In this document: piece after piece, positions 1 through 10,689 of the stretch
How positions within the stretch are numbered: the stretch's first letter is position 1
Layout of the letters: every line of letters starts with the position of its first letter
DNA from: Strongylocentrotus purpuratus
Lineage: Eukaryota; Echinodermata; Echinoidea; Camarodonta; Strongylocentrotidae
DNA: 64,000 bases
Direction: 5' to 3'
NCBI RefSeq assembly: GCF_000002235.5
Contig: NW_022145599.1
Span: 21,316,155 to 21,380,154 of the forward strand
Notes under the pieces: generated by a model
The model's input: only the letters and a program-made list of their open reading frames with translations
The model's database searches: none
Told to the model about the DNA's origin: nothing
Program-made: the position numbers and the translations under genes

Positions 1-19
1 GAGTGTTTCCCCACAAAAG

Positions 20-1024
20 ATGATTGATAACCCAAATGTATTTCTCTTCCCTGAAGAAGCAAATGAAACGATCATTCATGATGTACATTATAACGGTCAG
101 GAATTAAAACTGAAGAGTGTGACAATTACCTTAACCAAACTAAATGAACCACAGCTGAATAACAGTTGTCTTTTGAAAAGAAATGACTCTATCAAGACAA
201 AATATGTAAATGAACAAAATGGAGATTTCAGAAATTGTACTAAATGCGGGAATGACTCTGATAGATTGAATTTAGTGACCAAAGTTCAGAATTCCAACTC
301 TATCTTAAGCAGAAAACGAAAATGGAGTAACCTCGAAAGCGATGCAAAATTTGATGTCGACCTTGGGAAGGAAATTCAAAAAACCAAATTGGTAAAAATG
401 AATGAGAACGACGGCTTAAGAATTGATGCAAGCGAATGTGCTGATAGTAATGACGAATTAATGATAATTGGAGAAGTTCATGTTGGAAATGTAGACCATG
501 GAAAGAAAAAACGTAAACACAGACAAAGTTCTAATCAAAGAAGGAAGCGCACTAGACAGCTTATGAGAGAAAAACGAGCCTTGAACAAAGATGAAATAAT
601 TAAGAAAAAAGAAAAGTGTATTCACAATGCGCAAATGAGAAAAACGAAAAAAGTGATTAAAAAGAAAAATAAATATCAAAATGATTTAACCTACAACATG
701 GAAAAAATAAATGAAGTAAAACAAAGACAAAAAGAGAATTACAACACTAATTTATCACAAAAAATAAAGCAAAGAGCTCATGTGAAACGAAGGCAAAAAG
801 AAATGTATAAAGAGGATTTAAATTTCAGGAACATACAGCTAAATATTATGAAAACCAAATATCATTTTGATTTATGTTATAAAAAAACAATTTTGTATAG
901 AAATAAACAAAAATATTTGAGAAATGAAGGATTCAAAGAAAAAGTTAAAACAGCTATGAGGACTAAAATGAAAAATAAATATTGGAATGATGAACAATTT
1001 AAACGAATGCACAAACAAAAATAA
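20..1024 (+). pseudogene. N-terminal part of the Helentron protein, cut off by a frameshift
   Basis: This 334-codon frame is the amino-terminal piece of the Helentron polyprotein. It is rich in Lys and Arg, with basic clusters around residues 160-215 that could act in nuclear import or DNA binding. Its end runs into the tandem motif NDEQFKRMHKQK, which continues in the next frame at 1060. In this copy the A-run before TAAGAAG (ending at 1021) has five A, whereas the following copies have six. The missing base turns the Ile-Arg-Ser continuation into a TAA stop at 1022-1024. The first ATG is at 20, but the frame is open to the window edge, so the true start may lie outside. Either the element is inactivated or this is a homopolymer sequencing error. 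Confidence 0.75.
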
Positions 1025-1515
1025 GAAGTAAATATTCGAACGATGAACAATTTAAACGAATGCACAAACAAAAAATAAGAAGTAAATATGCGAATGATCA
1101 ACAATTTAAAGAAAAACAACGAGATACCATGAAAAAACGAATAAAGGAATTATATCGCAACGATGAACAATTTAAAAGAATGCACAAACAAAAAATAAGA
1201 AGTAAATATGCGAATGATCAACATTTCAAGGAAAAACAACGAGATACCATGAAAAAACGAATAAAGGAATTATATCGCAACGATGAACAATTTAAACGAA
1301 TGCACAAACAAAAAATAAGAAGTAAATATTCAAACGATGAACAATTTAAAAGAATGCACAAACAAAAAATAAGAAGTAAATATTTGAACGATGAACAATT
1401 TAAACGAATGCACAAACAAAAAATAAGAAGTAAATATGCGAATGATCAACATTTCAAGGAAAAACAACGAGATACCATGAAAAAACAAATGAAGGAATTA
1501 TATCGCAACGATCAC
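967..1515 (+). repeat. In-frame tandem coding repeat (120 bp and 54 bp units)
   Basis: DNA encoding NDEQFKRMHKQKIRSKY (17 residues) is repeated, usually followed by a 23-residue segment containing FKEKQRDTMKK. Full units are 120 bp (compare 1081-1200 with 1201-1320); short units without the second segment are 54 bp. Both lengths are multiples of three, so copy number can change without losing the frame. The product is a basic, probably helical region. The one-base loss at 1021 lies in this repeat. Confidence 0.9.
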
Positions 1516-4500
1516 TACAAACATATGAAAAAGGCAAATATGAAAATATTGTCCAAAATTAGATATAAAAGCAAAGAATTTAAGGAAAAGAAATTGATGA
1601 GCTTAAAAATTAAATATAAAAGAATTGAAAAATATAGGCAAAATGTAATAAAACGAAATCGAAAAAGGTCTGTACTTCGAACAGTAAAATTGTCTGAGTT
1701 TGATATTGTACTTGAAGAATTTAGAAAGATAATTTCTCATGGCCCAGAATATGTGTGCTGTGTATGCTTAAAACTTCTCTTTGAGAACCAAGTATTGAAA
1801 TGTAAAAAGAGTAATTATAACATTCAGACATGCATAAGTGAAGAATATTTGCATGTTTGCAATTCAGAATGCCGGTCAAAATGTTTAATAGGCCAGTCAG
1901 CCAGATCGTCACTATGGATATGCTTCACCTGTCATAGAAAATTGCAAGCTGGAAAAGTACCTGCAGAAGCAAATATGAAAAATTTACAACTACATGAAGT
2001 TCCAAAAGAACTTGCCAATCTGAACAATTTAGAACAGCATTTGATTGCATTGAATATCCCTTTTATGAAGTTAATGGCCTTGCCTAAAGGTGGTCAAAAT
2101 GGAGTCCATGGCCCAGTCGTGTGCGTGCCTTCAAACACTTATGAAACAGTAGATATGTTGCCAAGACCACAGACTGAAGATCAATTGATCCGTGTTAAAC
2201 TCAAACGAAAATTGTCGTACAAAAGCTATTATGAGTACAAATTTGTAGATAAATCTAACTTGCTTAATGCTCTGCAGTATTTAAAAGCAAATAATAAGTG
2301 GTATTTTGATGTTACAGTAAATGATAAATGGGAAAACTCACTTGAACGAAATGAAAAAGATAATGAAAAGGAAGAAGCAGTGGAAATTGGTGGTAAAGCT
2401 CGTTTAGCAAAATATTGGAAGGAAATGGAAGAACAAATTGATAACATTTTGTCCAAAGACAAAAATGCTAATGAAAACATGCAAGACAACAGTAAACTAC
2501 AACAAAAAATAGATGACAAAGACACTGAAGACGATATGGAAGAACGCTTACGTGGTATTCAGTTAGACTCATGTCTCCAGCCAGTAGATATTGGACAGGA
2601 AATATTAGATCAGTATTTTGAAGACATAATATGTTGTGCTCCTTGTGAAGGAAGAAGCCCTGTATCAATTCTACAAGATGAAAGCAATGAGGCCAAATGT
2701 TTCCCAGTATTATTTCCTAAAGGTCAACCAACATTCCATGATAGAAGAGATGAAAAAATAACATTAGGACGTTATCTGCATAACCGACTGATGCACGTGG
2801 ACAATAGATTTGCTCAGAATACAGATTACATCTTTTATGCACAATATATTTATGAAATTCAACAGGTTATATCACAAGTTTCTATCGCTTTAAGGCAAAG
2901 TCCAAACAAAAAAGATGATTCGTCTTCAATAACTGCCTCAGATTTGAAAGATGCAGAGAAAGTTAAAAAAATACTAAAATCAGACAAGGGCTATAAATTT
3001 TTAAAGCAAATTCGTGGAACACCTCCATTCTGGCAAAAGACACAAAAAGATGTTCTTGCAATGGTACGACAGCTTGGAAAGCCGACATGGTTTGCTTCTT
3101 TCTCATCTGCCGATATGAGATGGCCAGAATTAATGAATACATTGCTTAGACAAAAAGGAGACACCAGGGAATCGAGTGAATTAGACTATACAGAAAAATG
3201 TAATCTTTTAAGATCAAATCCAGTAACAGTTGCCAGAATGTTTGATAAAAGATTTCACACTTTTATGAAGAGAGTTATTTTATCTCCCGCTGCACCGATT
3301 GGTAAAGTAGTTGATTCATTTTGGAGAGTAGAGTATCAAGCCCGTGGTTCCCCTCACATTCATGCCTTGTTCTGGGTTCAAAATGCTCCACAGTTGGGTA
3401 TCGATAAAGATGATGATGTCGTACAATTCGTAGATAAATACATTTCTTGCCAAAAACCGGATGAAAAGGAAGATCGAGAACTGCATGAAATAGTAAGCAA
3501 GGTCCAACAACACAGTAAAAAACATTCTAAATCTTGCACAAAAACAGGGAAGGCGTGTAGATTTAATTTCCCGAGACCACCATCTGAAAAAACAATTATT
3601 GTAACACCTGTTGAAGAGATTCCAGCTAAAGATTGTGGGAAAGTGCAACATAAGGGAAAGGACAATGATCAAGTTAAAGCTTCTGAAAAGACTAAAGATG
3701 ATGCAGAGAAATTGTTGAAGTCAGTTAAAGATGCATTATCCAATGGAATCGAGTACAACAGTGTAAACCATCTCTTTGAAAAGCTTGGCATTACACAAAA
3801 TCAATTTGAGAATGCACATAATGAATTTGCATCACAACAAAGTATAATCATCAAAAGAGAAATACAAGATGTATGGGTAAATCAGTTTAATCCAAGTCTA
3901 CTAAGAAGCTGGAATGCCAACATGGATTTGCAGTTCGTAACAAATGTATTTGCATGCGTGGCTTATATTGTATCCTACATGTCAAAAGCTGAACGAGAAA
4001 TCGGAATGCTATTGAGTCATACACTATCAGAAATGAAAGAGGGAAATGAGGACGCAAAGGAAAGCATGAAAAAACTTGGCCAGGTGTACATGCAAAATCG
4101 TGAAGTGTCCGCTCAAGAAAGCGTCTATCGTGTTTGCAGTCTCAGATTGAAAGAATGTTCTAGGAAAGTGGAATTCATTCCTGTTGGACCCGACCCTGTC
4201 AGAATGAGTTTACCATTAAGTGTTATAAAAAGCAGACCAGCTAACGATAATGATGATGATGAGAATGGTTGGATGCCTAGCAAGCTCGACAGATACAAAG
4301 CTCGACCTAAAAACGCAGAATTCAGTAATATGTGTCTTGCAACGTTTTGTTCTCAGTATAGAATCTTAACTGCATCCCAAACGCCAAGTACAAGAAGTAA
4401 AAATGTCTTTAAATTAGAAAACGATCTGGGATATATTCAGAAGCGTACTCATACGGGAGATGCAGTTGTAAGATATCCCCGATTCTCACCCATCATCTCA

Positions 4501-6960
4501 CCCGAAAAATATTATTTGAGCATTTTGCAACTCTTTCTGCCATATTTTGAAGATGGACAATTAAAGCCCCCAACATTTGAAACACATGAAGAGTTCTACG
4601 AGACAGGTTCTGTGAAAATATGTGGACGTGAATTGGAGAAAGTCTGGTCAATTGTCTGTACTAACCGAAAGAAGTTTGAAATGAATGCCGATGCAATTGA
4701 TCATGCACAGGAGCATCTTGACAAATTTGGTCCACACGAAGATGCATGGGGTCTTTTATGTCCGGAAAAGGAAGTAGAGCGACTTGAACATCCCAAAGAA
4801 AATGTAGATGTCGAAGATTGTGATGGAGATCTTGATATCCCAGATTTAAAGAATGAACCGAAAAAAGATGACTATAGCATCGAACTACGTTCAGTAAAAA
4901 TTTCCAAACAAGATGGACATTCTTTGATGAGGTCTTTGAATGAGAAGCAACAGAGTGTTTTTTACAAAATACGACAGTGGTGTTTAGATAGAGTAAATGG
5001 AAAATCGGTCGAACCGTTTCATATGTTTCTAACTGGAGGTGCTGGCACTGGAAAGAGTCATTTGATCAAATGTCTTTACTATGAAGCAACACGTATACTA
5101 GCCCGAATGTTGCAACATCCTGATGATGTCTCAGTATTGAAAATGGCTCCAACCGGAGTAGCTGCATACAATATCAATGGCCATACTATACATAGTATTC
5201 TTTCTATTCCAATCAATGCACAAGTACTGTATCAACCGCTGAGTGATGAGAAAATAAGTGTCCTTCTAAATAAGCTGGCTGAATTGCAAATTTTAATCAT
5301 AGATGAAGTATCAATGGTAGATCAAAAGATGATGTCTTACATTCACGGCCGCCTACGACAAATAAAACAATCACGCGATCAAACTGCTTTTGCTGGTGTT
5401 TCAGTTATTGCTGTGGGAGACATGTATCAGTTACCTCCAGTCTTAGGAACTCCTTTATATAAAGACACACTCAATGGTGCATTGTGGAATGCTAATTTCA
5501 AGAAAGTAGAACTTGAAGACATTATGAGACAAAAAGACGATACCCAATTCGCTTTTCTCTTAAATAGATTACGTGTAAAACAAGGGGAAGAGATTCTCTG
5601 TGATGAAGACCTAGCAATGCTCAAGTCCTGTGAGACTGGTGAAGAATGTGAAAATGCTCTGCATATCTATGCATGTAACAATCAAGTAGATGCTTGGAAC
5701 AAGAAATTATTGCATAAAAAATGTGGAGATGTGATATGCGTAAAAGCACAAGACATGGACAAAGATGTTAAAAAAGGAAATCAAATACGGGAAAAACCTT
5801 ATACAAAGATGAAAACCCAGTTGCCTCCTTATCTGTGGATTGCAGTTAATGCTAGAGTGATGTTGCTCAAAAACATTGATGTTAGTAAAGGCCTGACAAA
5901 TGGATGTTTCGGAAATGTAACAGAAATAATAACGGATCATACAAATTTGAATCCGGTTTGCATCAAAGTTAATTTTGAGAAGGCCGATATTGGTATTCAT
6001 TCAATCGAAATGTCTCAAGAATCCATTGGTAAGAAATATGTGAGAAAACAATTTCCACTTAAGCTTGCTTATGCTTGCACAATTCATAAAGTACAAGGTT
6101 CGACATTAGACAAAGCTGTTGTATCATTAAAAAATGTGTTTCAATCTGGACAGGCATATGTTGGGCTTAGTCGCGTTACTTCGTTATCTGGACTTGTGAT
6201 AGAACATTTCGATCCTAAACGTATATATTGTAATCCAGAAATTAAAGAACGCATTGAGATTATGAAGCCGTTTATCGAGAATGAAACTTCTGAAGATATT
6301 CACGATTATAACTTTTCTTTGGTAATGCAAAATGTACAAGGATTAAAACAGCATTTTACTGATTTCAAATCCCAGTGCCAATTTGTGAATGTAGATTGTA
6401 TTTGCTTGACCGAAACATGGATTAATGATGATGATCTCTGTGACGTTATTTTAGATAACTTTCGATTTTATCATCAGCCACGACATCTGTCATACTGTAA
6501 TTCTGGAGTTGGAAATGTACTCAAAGAACAATCGCACGGAGGTGTTGCAATGTATATCAAGAATACATATTCAAGTAGATTAAACATATCTGTCGACAAC
6601 TTAGAGTTTATCGCAATTCTTGTCACCAAACCAGTTTCTGTTGTGATTTCAGTTGTTTATCGACCTCCATCATATAGTATCAAATCATTCTGTGAATCAT
6701 TAGACAATTTGCTAGATGCATTACACAAAAGAAGCATTAGGTGTATTGTGATGGGAGATTTTAATGAGGATTTGTTTAAAGGTTCTTCACAGGTAAACAG
6801 GCTAATGTGTAATAAAGGTTACAAACAGCATGTTGTTAATGCTACTACTGAGAAGGGAACATTGATAGATCATGTGTACAGCAAGGGACTAGATTTATTG
6901 GAAACAGAGGTCATCCCTACATATTATAGTTACCATGAAGCTGTTAAGATTGCATTTTGA
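1060..6960 (+). CDS. Helentron Rep-helicase-endonuclease (1966 codons, frame continuous from the 1021 frameshift)
   Basis: Rolling-circle transposition protein. Residues 1-160 are Lys-rich tandem repeats. Residues ~230-300 hold a Cys cluster (CCVC, CNSEC, CFTC). From ~548 comes the Helitron-like N domain (FPVLFPKGQPTF), then the HUH metal site HIH at 766-768 and the two candidate nicking tyrosines Y969 and Y973 in AYIVSYMSK. The helicase has Walker A GGAGTGKS at 1326-1333, Walker B IIDE with D1415/E1416, VGDMYQLPPV, a late HKVQGSTLDKAVVSL motif and a YVGLSRV motif. From ~1752 an endonuclease-like domain shows MQNVQGL, LTETW, MGDFNED (1898-1904) and IDHVY. Its last motif reads S-Y-H (1957-1959) where this fold usually has S-D-H. 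The ATG at 1060 lies inside a repeat and is probably not a true start; the frame is open back to 1021, where it joins the upstream piece after the lost base. Confidence 0.9.
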   Translation: MHKQKIRSKYANDQQFKEKQRDTMKKRIKELYRNDEQFKRMHKQKIRSKYANDQHFKEKQRDTMKKRIKELYRNDEQFKRMHKQKIRSKYSNDEQFKRMHKQKIRSKYLNDEQFKRMHKQKIRSKYANDQHFKEKQRDTMKKQMKELYRNDHYKHMKKANMKILSKIRYKSKEFKEKKLMSLKIKYKRIEKYRQNVIKRNRKRSVLRTVKLSEFDIVLEEFRKIISHGPEYVCCVCLKLLFENQVLKCKKSNYNIQTCISEEYLHVCNSECRSKCLIGQSARSSLWICFTCHRKLQAGKVPAEANMKNLQLHEVPKELANLNNLEQHLIALNIPFMKLMALPKGGQNGVHGPVVCVPSNTYETVDMLPRPQTEDQLIRVKLKRKLSYKSYYEYKFVDKSNLLNALQYLKANNKWYFDVTVNDKWENSLERNEKDNEKEEAVEIGGKARLAKYWKEMEEQIDNILSKDKNANENMQDNSKLQQKIDDKDTEDDMEERLRGIQLDSCLQPVDIGQEILDQYFEDIICCAPCEGRSPVSILQDESNEAKCFPVLFPKGQPTFHDRRDEKITLGRYLHNRLMHVDNRFAQNTDYIFYAQYIYEIQQVISQVSIALRQSPNKKDDSSSITASDLKDAEKVKKILKSDKGYKFLKQIRGTPPFWQKTQKDVLAMVRQLGKPTWFASFSSADMRWPELMNTLLRQKGDTRESSELDYTEKCNLLRSNPVTVARMFDKRFHTFMKRVILSPAAPIGKVVDSFWRVEYQARGSPHIHALFWVQNAPQLGIDKDDDVVQFVDKYISCQKPDEKEDRELHEIVSKVQQHSKKHSKSCTKTGKACRFNFPRPPSEKTIIVTPVEEIPAKDCGKVQHKGKDNDQVKASEKTKDDAEKLLKSVKDALSNGIEYNSVNHLFEKLGITQNQFENAHNEFASQQSIIIKREIQDVWVNQFNPSLLRSWNANMDLQFVTNVFACVAYIVSYMSKAEREIGMLLSHTLSEMKEGNEDAKESMKKLGQVYMQNREVSAQESVYRVCSLRLKECSRKVEFIPVGPDPVRMSLPLSVIKSRPANDNDDDENGWMPSKLDRYKARPKNAEFSNMCLATFCSQYRILTASQTPSTRSKNVFKLENDLGYIQKRTHTGDAVVRYPRFSPIISPEKYYLSILQLFLPYFEDGQLKPPTFETHEEFYETGSVKICGRELEKVWSIVCTNRKKFEMNADAIDHAQEHLDKFGPHEDAWGLLCPEKEVERLEHPKENVDVEDCDGDLDIPDLKNEPKKDDYSIELRSVKISKQDGHSLMRSLNEKQQSVFYKIRQWCLDRVNGKSVEPFHMFLTGGAGTGKSHLIKCLYYEATRILARMLQHPDDVSVLKMAPTGVAAYNINGHTIHSILSIPINAQVLYQPLSDEKISVLLNKLAELQILIIDEVSMVDQKMMSYIHGRLRQIKQSRDQTAFAGVSVIAVGDMYQLPPVLGTPLYKDTLNGALWNANFKKVELEDIMRQKDDTQFAFLLNRLRVKQGEEILCDEDLAMLKSCETGEECENALHIYACNNQVDAWNKKLLHKKCGDVICVKAQDMDKDVKKGNQIREKPYTKMKTQLPPYLWIAVNARVMLLKNIDVSKGLTNGCFGNVTEIITDHTNLNPVCIKVNFEKADIGIHSIEMSQESIGKKYVRKQFPLKLAYACTIHKVQGSTLDKAVVSLKNVFQSGQAYVGLSRVTSLSGLVIEHFDPKRIYCNPEIKERIEIMKPFIENETSEDIHDYNFSLVMQNVQGLKQHFTDFKSQCQFVNVDCICLTETWINDDDLCDVILDNFRFYHQPRHLSYCNSGVGNVLKEQSHGGVAMYIKNTYSSRLNISVDNLEFIAILVTKPVSVVISVVYRPPSYSIKSFCESLDNLLDALHKRSIRCIVMGDFNEDLFKGSSQVNRLMCNKGYKQHVVNATTEKGTLIDHVYSKGLDLLETEVIPTYYSYHEAVKIAF

Positions 6961-7892
6961 TATTTATTGTAAGGCCAAATAAAAAAATAAAACATGTTTA
7001 GCGTCCTGTTTTTTCGAAAAAAAGGAAGGAGGCCCTTTACACCTGGAGTAATTTGGCAATTCTATGACATATCTTTTTGCTTTGAAAATGTTACATTGGG
7101 GTTTGCATAGACAGAATACTTTTTAAGTCAAATGCTTTCATTAATAATGTTAACACTTTTAAAAAAGAAACATTTAGTACTGTTTATATTCCTAATCTTC
7201 AAATGATTTTGTTTATTTCACTTCTTCAGATAACTTCTTCAGATGACTGCAAAGCGCAACATTGCAAAGCTCATTTCTACAACCCTAGTCACCAATGACA
7301 GTGCACCACCATATCCCTTTGCTCACCAGTTCAAACAAACTACCGCCCTCGAGTCAGAAGGCTGTCCTCATCATCCAACACACAGCGGTAACATCACCCA
7401 AGGACTTGAGCCCTCCGGTGATACCTGGTTCAGCAAAGACTAGGCCTTGGGGAGTGTTTACGGCTCTGTCATCATAACAGCATTGTGGCAGAAGTATGGA
7501 ACACCAGCATATACAGGGTAAGGAAAGATTACCAAACTAAAATGTTTGAAAAAGCCTAACCCTACTGTACTGAGTTATTTCAAGCTCCTCCGGATAGATG
7601 GTTGACCTCGGCCACTACACTGTTGATTCCCACAAAATTGGCACACCTGGAGTAAATTGGCAATTCTATGACATATCTTTTTGCTTTGAAAATGTTACAT
7701 TGGGGTTGCATAGACAGAACACTTTTTATGTCAAATGCGTTCATTAATAAGGTTAACACTTTTAAGAAAGAACAATTCAGTACTGTTCATATTCCTAATC
7801 TTCAAATGATTTTTTTTAATTTCACTTCTTCAGATAACTTCTTCAGATGACTGCAAAGCACAACGTTGCAAAGCTCACTTCTACAACCCTAG

Positions 7893-8612
7893 TCACCAAT
7901 GACAGTGCACCATCATATCCCTTTGCTCACCAGTTCAAACAAACTACCGCCCTCGAGTTAGCCTATCCGATAGGCGTCGGGCTAAATGGCAAGTGTACTA
8001 ATCGCGTTTGGGAGACTGATATCGGCGCGGGCGTCAGCCCGAGCGCCTATCATCACTGGTCAACTCATCATTATTCATATATGTGTATCGTATGTGTGAC
8101 GAGCGTATTCCATGTATGATTCATAAGACTAGCCTTATTTGGTGATCGATCACTTTGATTCAACCAATCAAATATCATCTCCGCGTTCCCCATCGCTCAT
8201 TGGCCTATTTTGGTCTATGCTACATAAATATTCATGAAAGAGCTTTGCAGGGGGTTCATAGATTTTCTACGAACGAAACATGGTACATAAAAGAAAATAA
8301 AACTTTTCGTACGGACCAGTGATGATAGGCGCTCGGGCTGACCGTGCCGATGTTACGCTCCATATAAACGCGATTAGATTGCTTGTAAAGCCCGACGCAT
8401 ATCGGATAGGCTACCCTCGAGTCAGAAGGCTGTCCTCATCGTCCAACACACAGCGGTAACATCACCCCAGGACTTCAGCCCTCCGGTGATACCTGGTTCA
8501 GCGAAGACTAGGCCTTGGGGAGTGTTTACGGCTCTAGCTGTCACCAAAACAGCATTGTGGCAGAAGTATGGAACACCAGCATATACATGTAATGTATCGG
8601 GACCTTCACAGG
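7893..8612 (+). pseudogene. Exon-like segment of unknown gene, interrupted by a MITE
   Basis: I do not recognise the product. After an acceptor-like CCCTAG (ends 7892), and with the MITE plus one target copy (7959-8422) left out, the frame beginning TCA CCA ATG stays open to a good donor CACAGG|GTAAGG. Residues visible in it include KTRPWGVFTALAVTK and ALWQKYGTPAYTCNV. The related copies at ~7289-7517 and ~8962-9164 are broken: both replace the stretch after ACGGCTCT and hit stops, and copy 3 also lost the acceptor. This looks like a duplicated, decaying exon. The acceptor tract is weak, so the 5' boundary is uncertain. Confidence 0.45.
7959..8413. mobile_element. 455 bp MULE-like MITE with 9 bp target duplication
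   Basis: The ends are inverted copies of TAGCCTATCCGATA, and similarity between the two arms extends inward for roughly 105 bp with interruptions. The 9 bp CCCTCGAGT occurs directly on both sides (7950-7958 and 8414-8422). The unoccupied sites in units 1 and 3 carry it once. A 9 bp duplication with long inverted ends is typical of Mutator-like elements. There is no internal coding capacity. Confidence 0.85.
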
Positions 8613-9170
8613 GTAAGGAAAGATTGCCAAACTAAAATGTTTGAAAAAGCCTAACCCTACTGTACAGAGTTATTTCAAGCTCCTCCTGATAGATGGCTGA
8701 CCTCGGCCACTACACTGTTGATTCCCACAAAATTGGCACACCTGGAGTAAATTGGCAATTCTATGACATATCTTTTTGCTTTGAAAATGTTACATTGGGG
8801 TTGCATAGACAGAATACTTTTTATGTCAAATGCGTTCATTAATAAGGTGAACACTTTTAAAAAAGAAAAATTCAGTACTGTTCATATTCCTAATCTTCAA
8901 ATGATTTTTTTTAATTTCACTTCTTCAGATAACTTCTTCAGATGACTGCAAAGCGCAACGTTCCAATGACAGTGCACCACAATATCCCTTTGCTCACCAG
9001 TTCAAACAAACTACCGCCCTCGAGTCAGAAGGCTGTCCTCATCATCCAACACACAGCGGTAACATCACCCAAGGACTTGAGCCCTCCGGTGATACCTGGT
9101 TCAGCGAAGACTAGGCCTTGGGGAGTGTTTACGGCTCTGTCATAACAGCATTGTGGCAGAAGTAGCCTCG

Positions 9171-9511
9171 ATCTCGACCAAGACATTTTGAATGCCACTC
9201 TGTATGGCTCAGCATCCTTTTTTTTCTTTATTCATACTAACGTGTGTTCATGTCCATTTTTCCACCTATGATTCTTACATTTATTTTCTGATACCATGTT
9301 TCTGCGTGATTTTAGTCTTATTTTTACTGGTATGACAATGTAAACATATACCTTTGTTCCACACAAGATATTTTGGGATTTTGTGTGCACTTCCATGTAA
9401 CTACATGTATTTTTATATGATAGTTTTTGTTTCTGATTGTTCAATTCCTTTTACGCTCTCATTCCTTTATAGTTGTATCTTATTTGAGACAGAGGAAGAG
9501 AGAGGGTGAAT

Positions 9512-9542
<31 letters not shown>

Positions 9543-10680
9543 GGGGATGCAGAAACAAAGCGCCATTCATGATGTATTTTATTACATTTGTGTTTTAACT
9601 TTGCACATACATTGCAAGATTTCGGGGATTTAACACGTTTATTTTTCTGTAAGTTTGTAAATCCTTGTATTCACACAGTGTTTTGAGTGATATATTGTAA
9701 AGATAGATCTTATGCATGCTCCTTGGGAAAAAAAGTTATACATGCTTGTCACTCTTCTTATCTTGGCATTACCGTAATTCTTATATTGGTTGATGTTGCT
9801 GATAATACATGAAACAGAATCTGATGGATATCATTGATAACAGTTACTGTTTGTCTTCTTTTTAACATCAGGATAACAGATCTTATTAGTACAGCGAAAG
9901 ACAATTCACTGTAATTTGTTATATTTTCATATATTACACGATTATGATTTTCAATGGCACATGTTTGTACACTACAATTTTATGTCATTAGAGGTCACAT
10001 ATCCAGTTTGTTTCGTGAATAGTCAATATTGGATTATGAATATAATGTCAGTTTATTTGCAACATTTACCCCATATATAGTGGTACCTTACGATCAACTG
10101 TCAATATCTACTGCATTCACTATACATAGCAGTGTCTTGCTTGCTGTAACAAAGAGGTATATAAGGCTGTTAGGGATTATCCATAATGTACATTGTTTTT
10201 TAGTTTTATTGTTATTGTGTTTATCTGAACTTATATCTCACTTCCTATGTAGGGGGCCTTTCATATAATCAGTAGGTATCTTGTTTATGTACCTGTTTTA
10301 TATATGTATTCCATTTCTGTTGAATATAGATACATGTTAAAATGCCCTTTTCAGAGATTTGTACAATGCTGCTCTTTTCAGTATGTGCTTTTATTTTGGT
10401 ATATCAAATTTAATTGGATATGCTGTTTTTAATTTTTTTTTTTTTTTTTAATGTGTTCGAAGATGATAGGTGATTACCATTTGTAATATTGCATTGCGGT
10501 TCTTTTTTAGATCGCCAAGGAAATAGCATGATGTTAAGTTTGGTGCAGAATGTCATTTACATGCATGTAGATAGGTCTATGCAATTTAGTTTTGACTTTG
10601 GTTTGATAAGCTTAATTGTTTAGTGCTTTGAACATGAATTTAACAATGAATAGACCTGTTTACTAATGTACTTTATTTCA
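9171..10680. other. AT-rich non-coding stretch
   Basis: No supportable gene is visible. It contains a GA-rich tract followed by a long G run near 9508-9546. The phrase around it (GGGTGAATAGTAGAGAGAG ... GATGCAGAAACAAAGC) recurs at ~10893-10940, so these are two copies of one short repeat. A T-run lies near 10431-10449. Confidence 0.6.
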
Positions 10681-10689
10681 CGTTTCTGT

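Larger units (their letters stand above)
1..7000 (+). mobile_element. Helentron-type rolling-circle transposon (ends not located)
   Basis: One coding block carries, in order, a Cys-rich N-terminal region, a Helitron-like replication initiator with an HUH motif, a PIF1-family helicase and an apurinic-endonuclease-like domain. The terminal endonuclease is what separates Helentrons from canonical Helitrons. The window starts inside the element: the frame is open from base 2 to the first ATG at 20. I could not fix the 3' end; the coding region stops at 6960 and is followed by AT-rich sequence and then a different repeat at about 7034. Confidence 0.88.
7034..9170 (+). repeat. Three tandem copies of a ~0.6 kb unit carrying an exon fragment
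   Basis: The sequence starting CACCTGGAGTAA recurs near 7036, 7646 and 8741, followed by the same ~600 bp. Unit 2 is longer because it contains a 455 bp MITE. Unit 3 has lost 28 bp near 8961 and diverges after CATTGTGGCAGAAGTA (~9164). The tail CCTCGGCCACTACACTGTTG closes units 1 and 2. Confidence 0.85.

Noticed and set aside
10029..10268. 79-codon plus-strand frame with hydrophobic residues
   Set aside because: AT-rich intergenic DNA, no recognisable domain, splice context or repetition.
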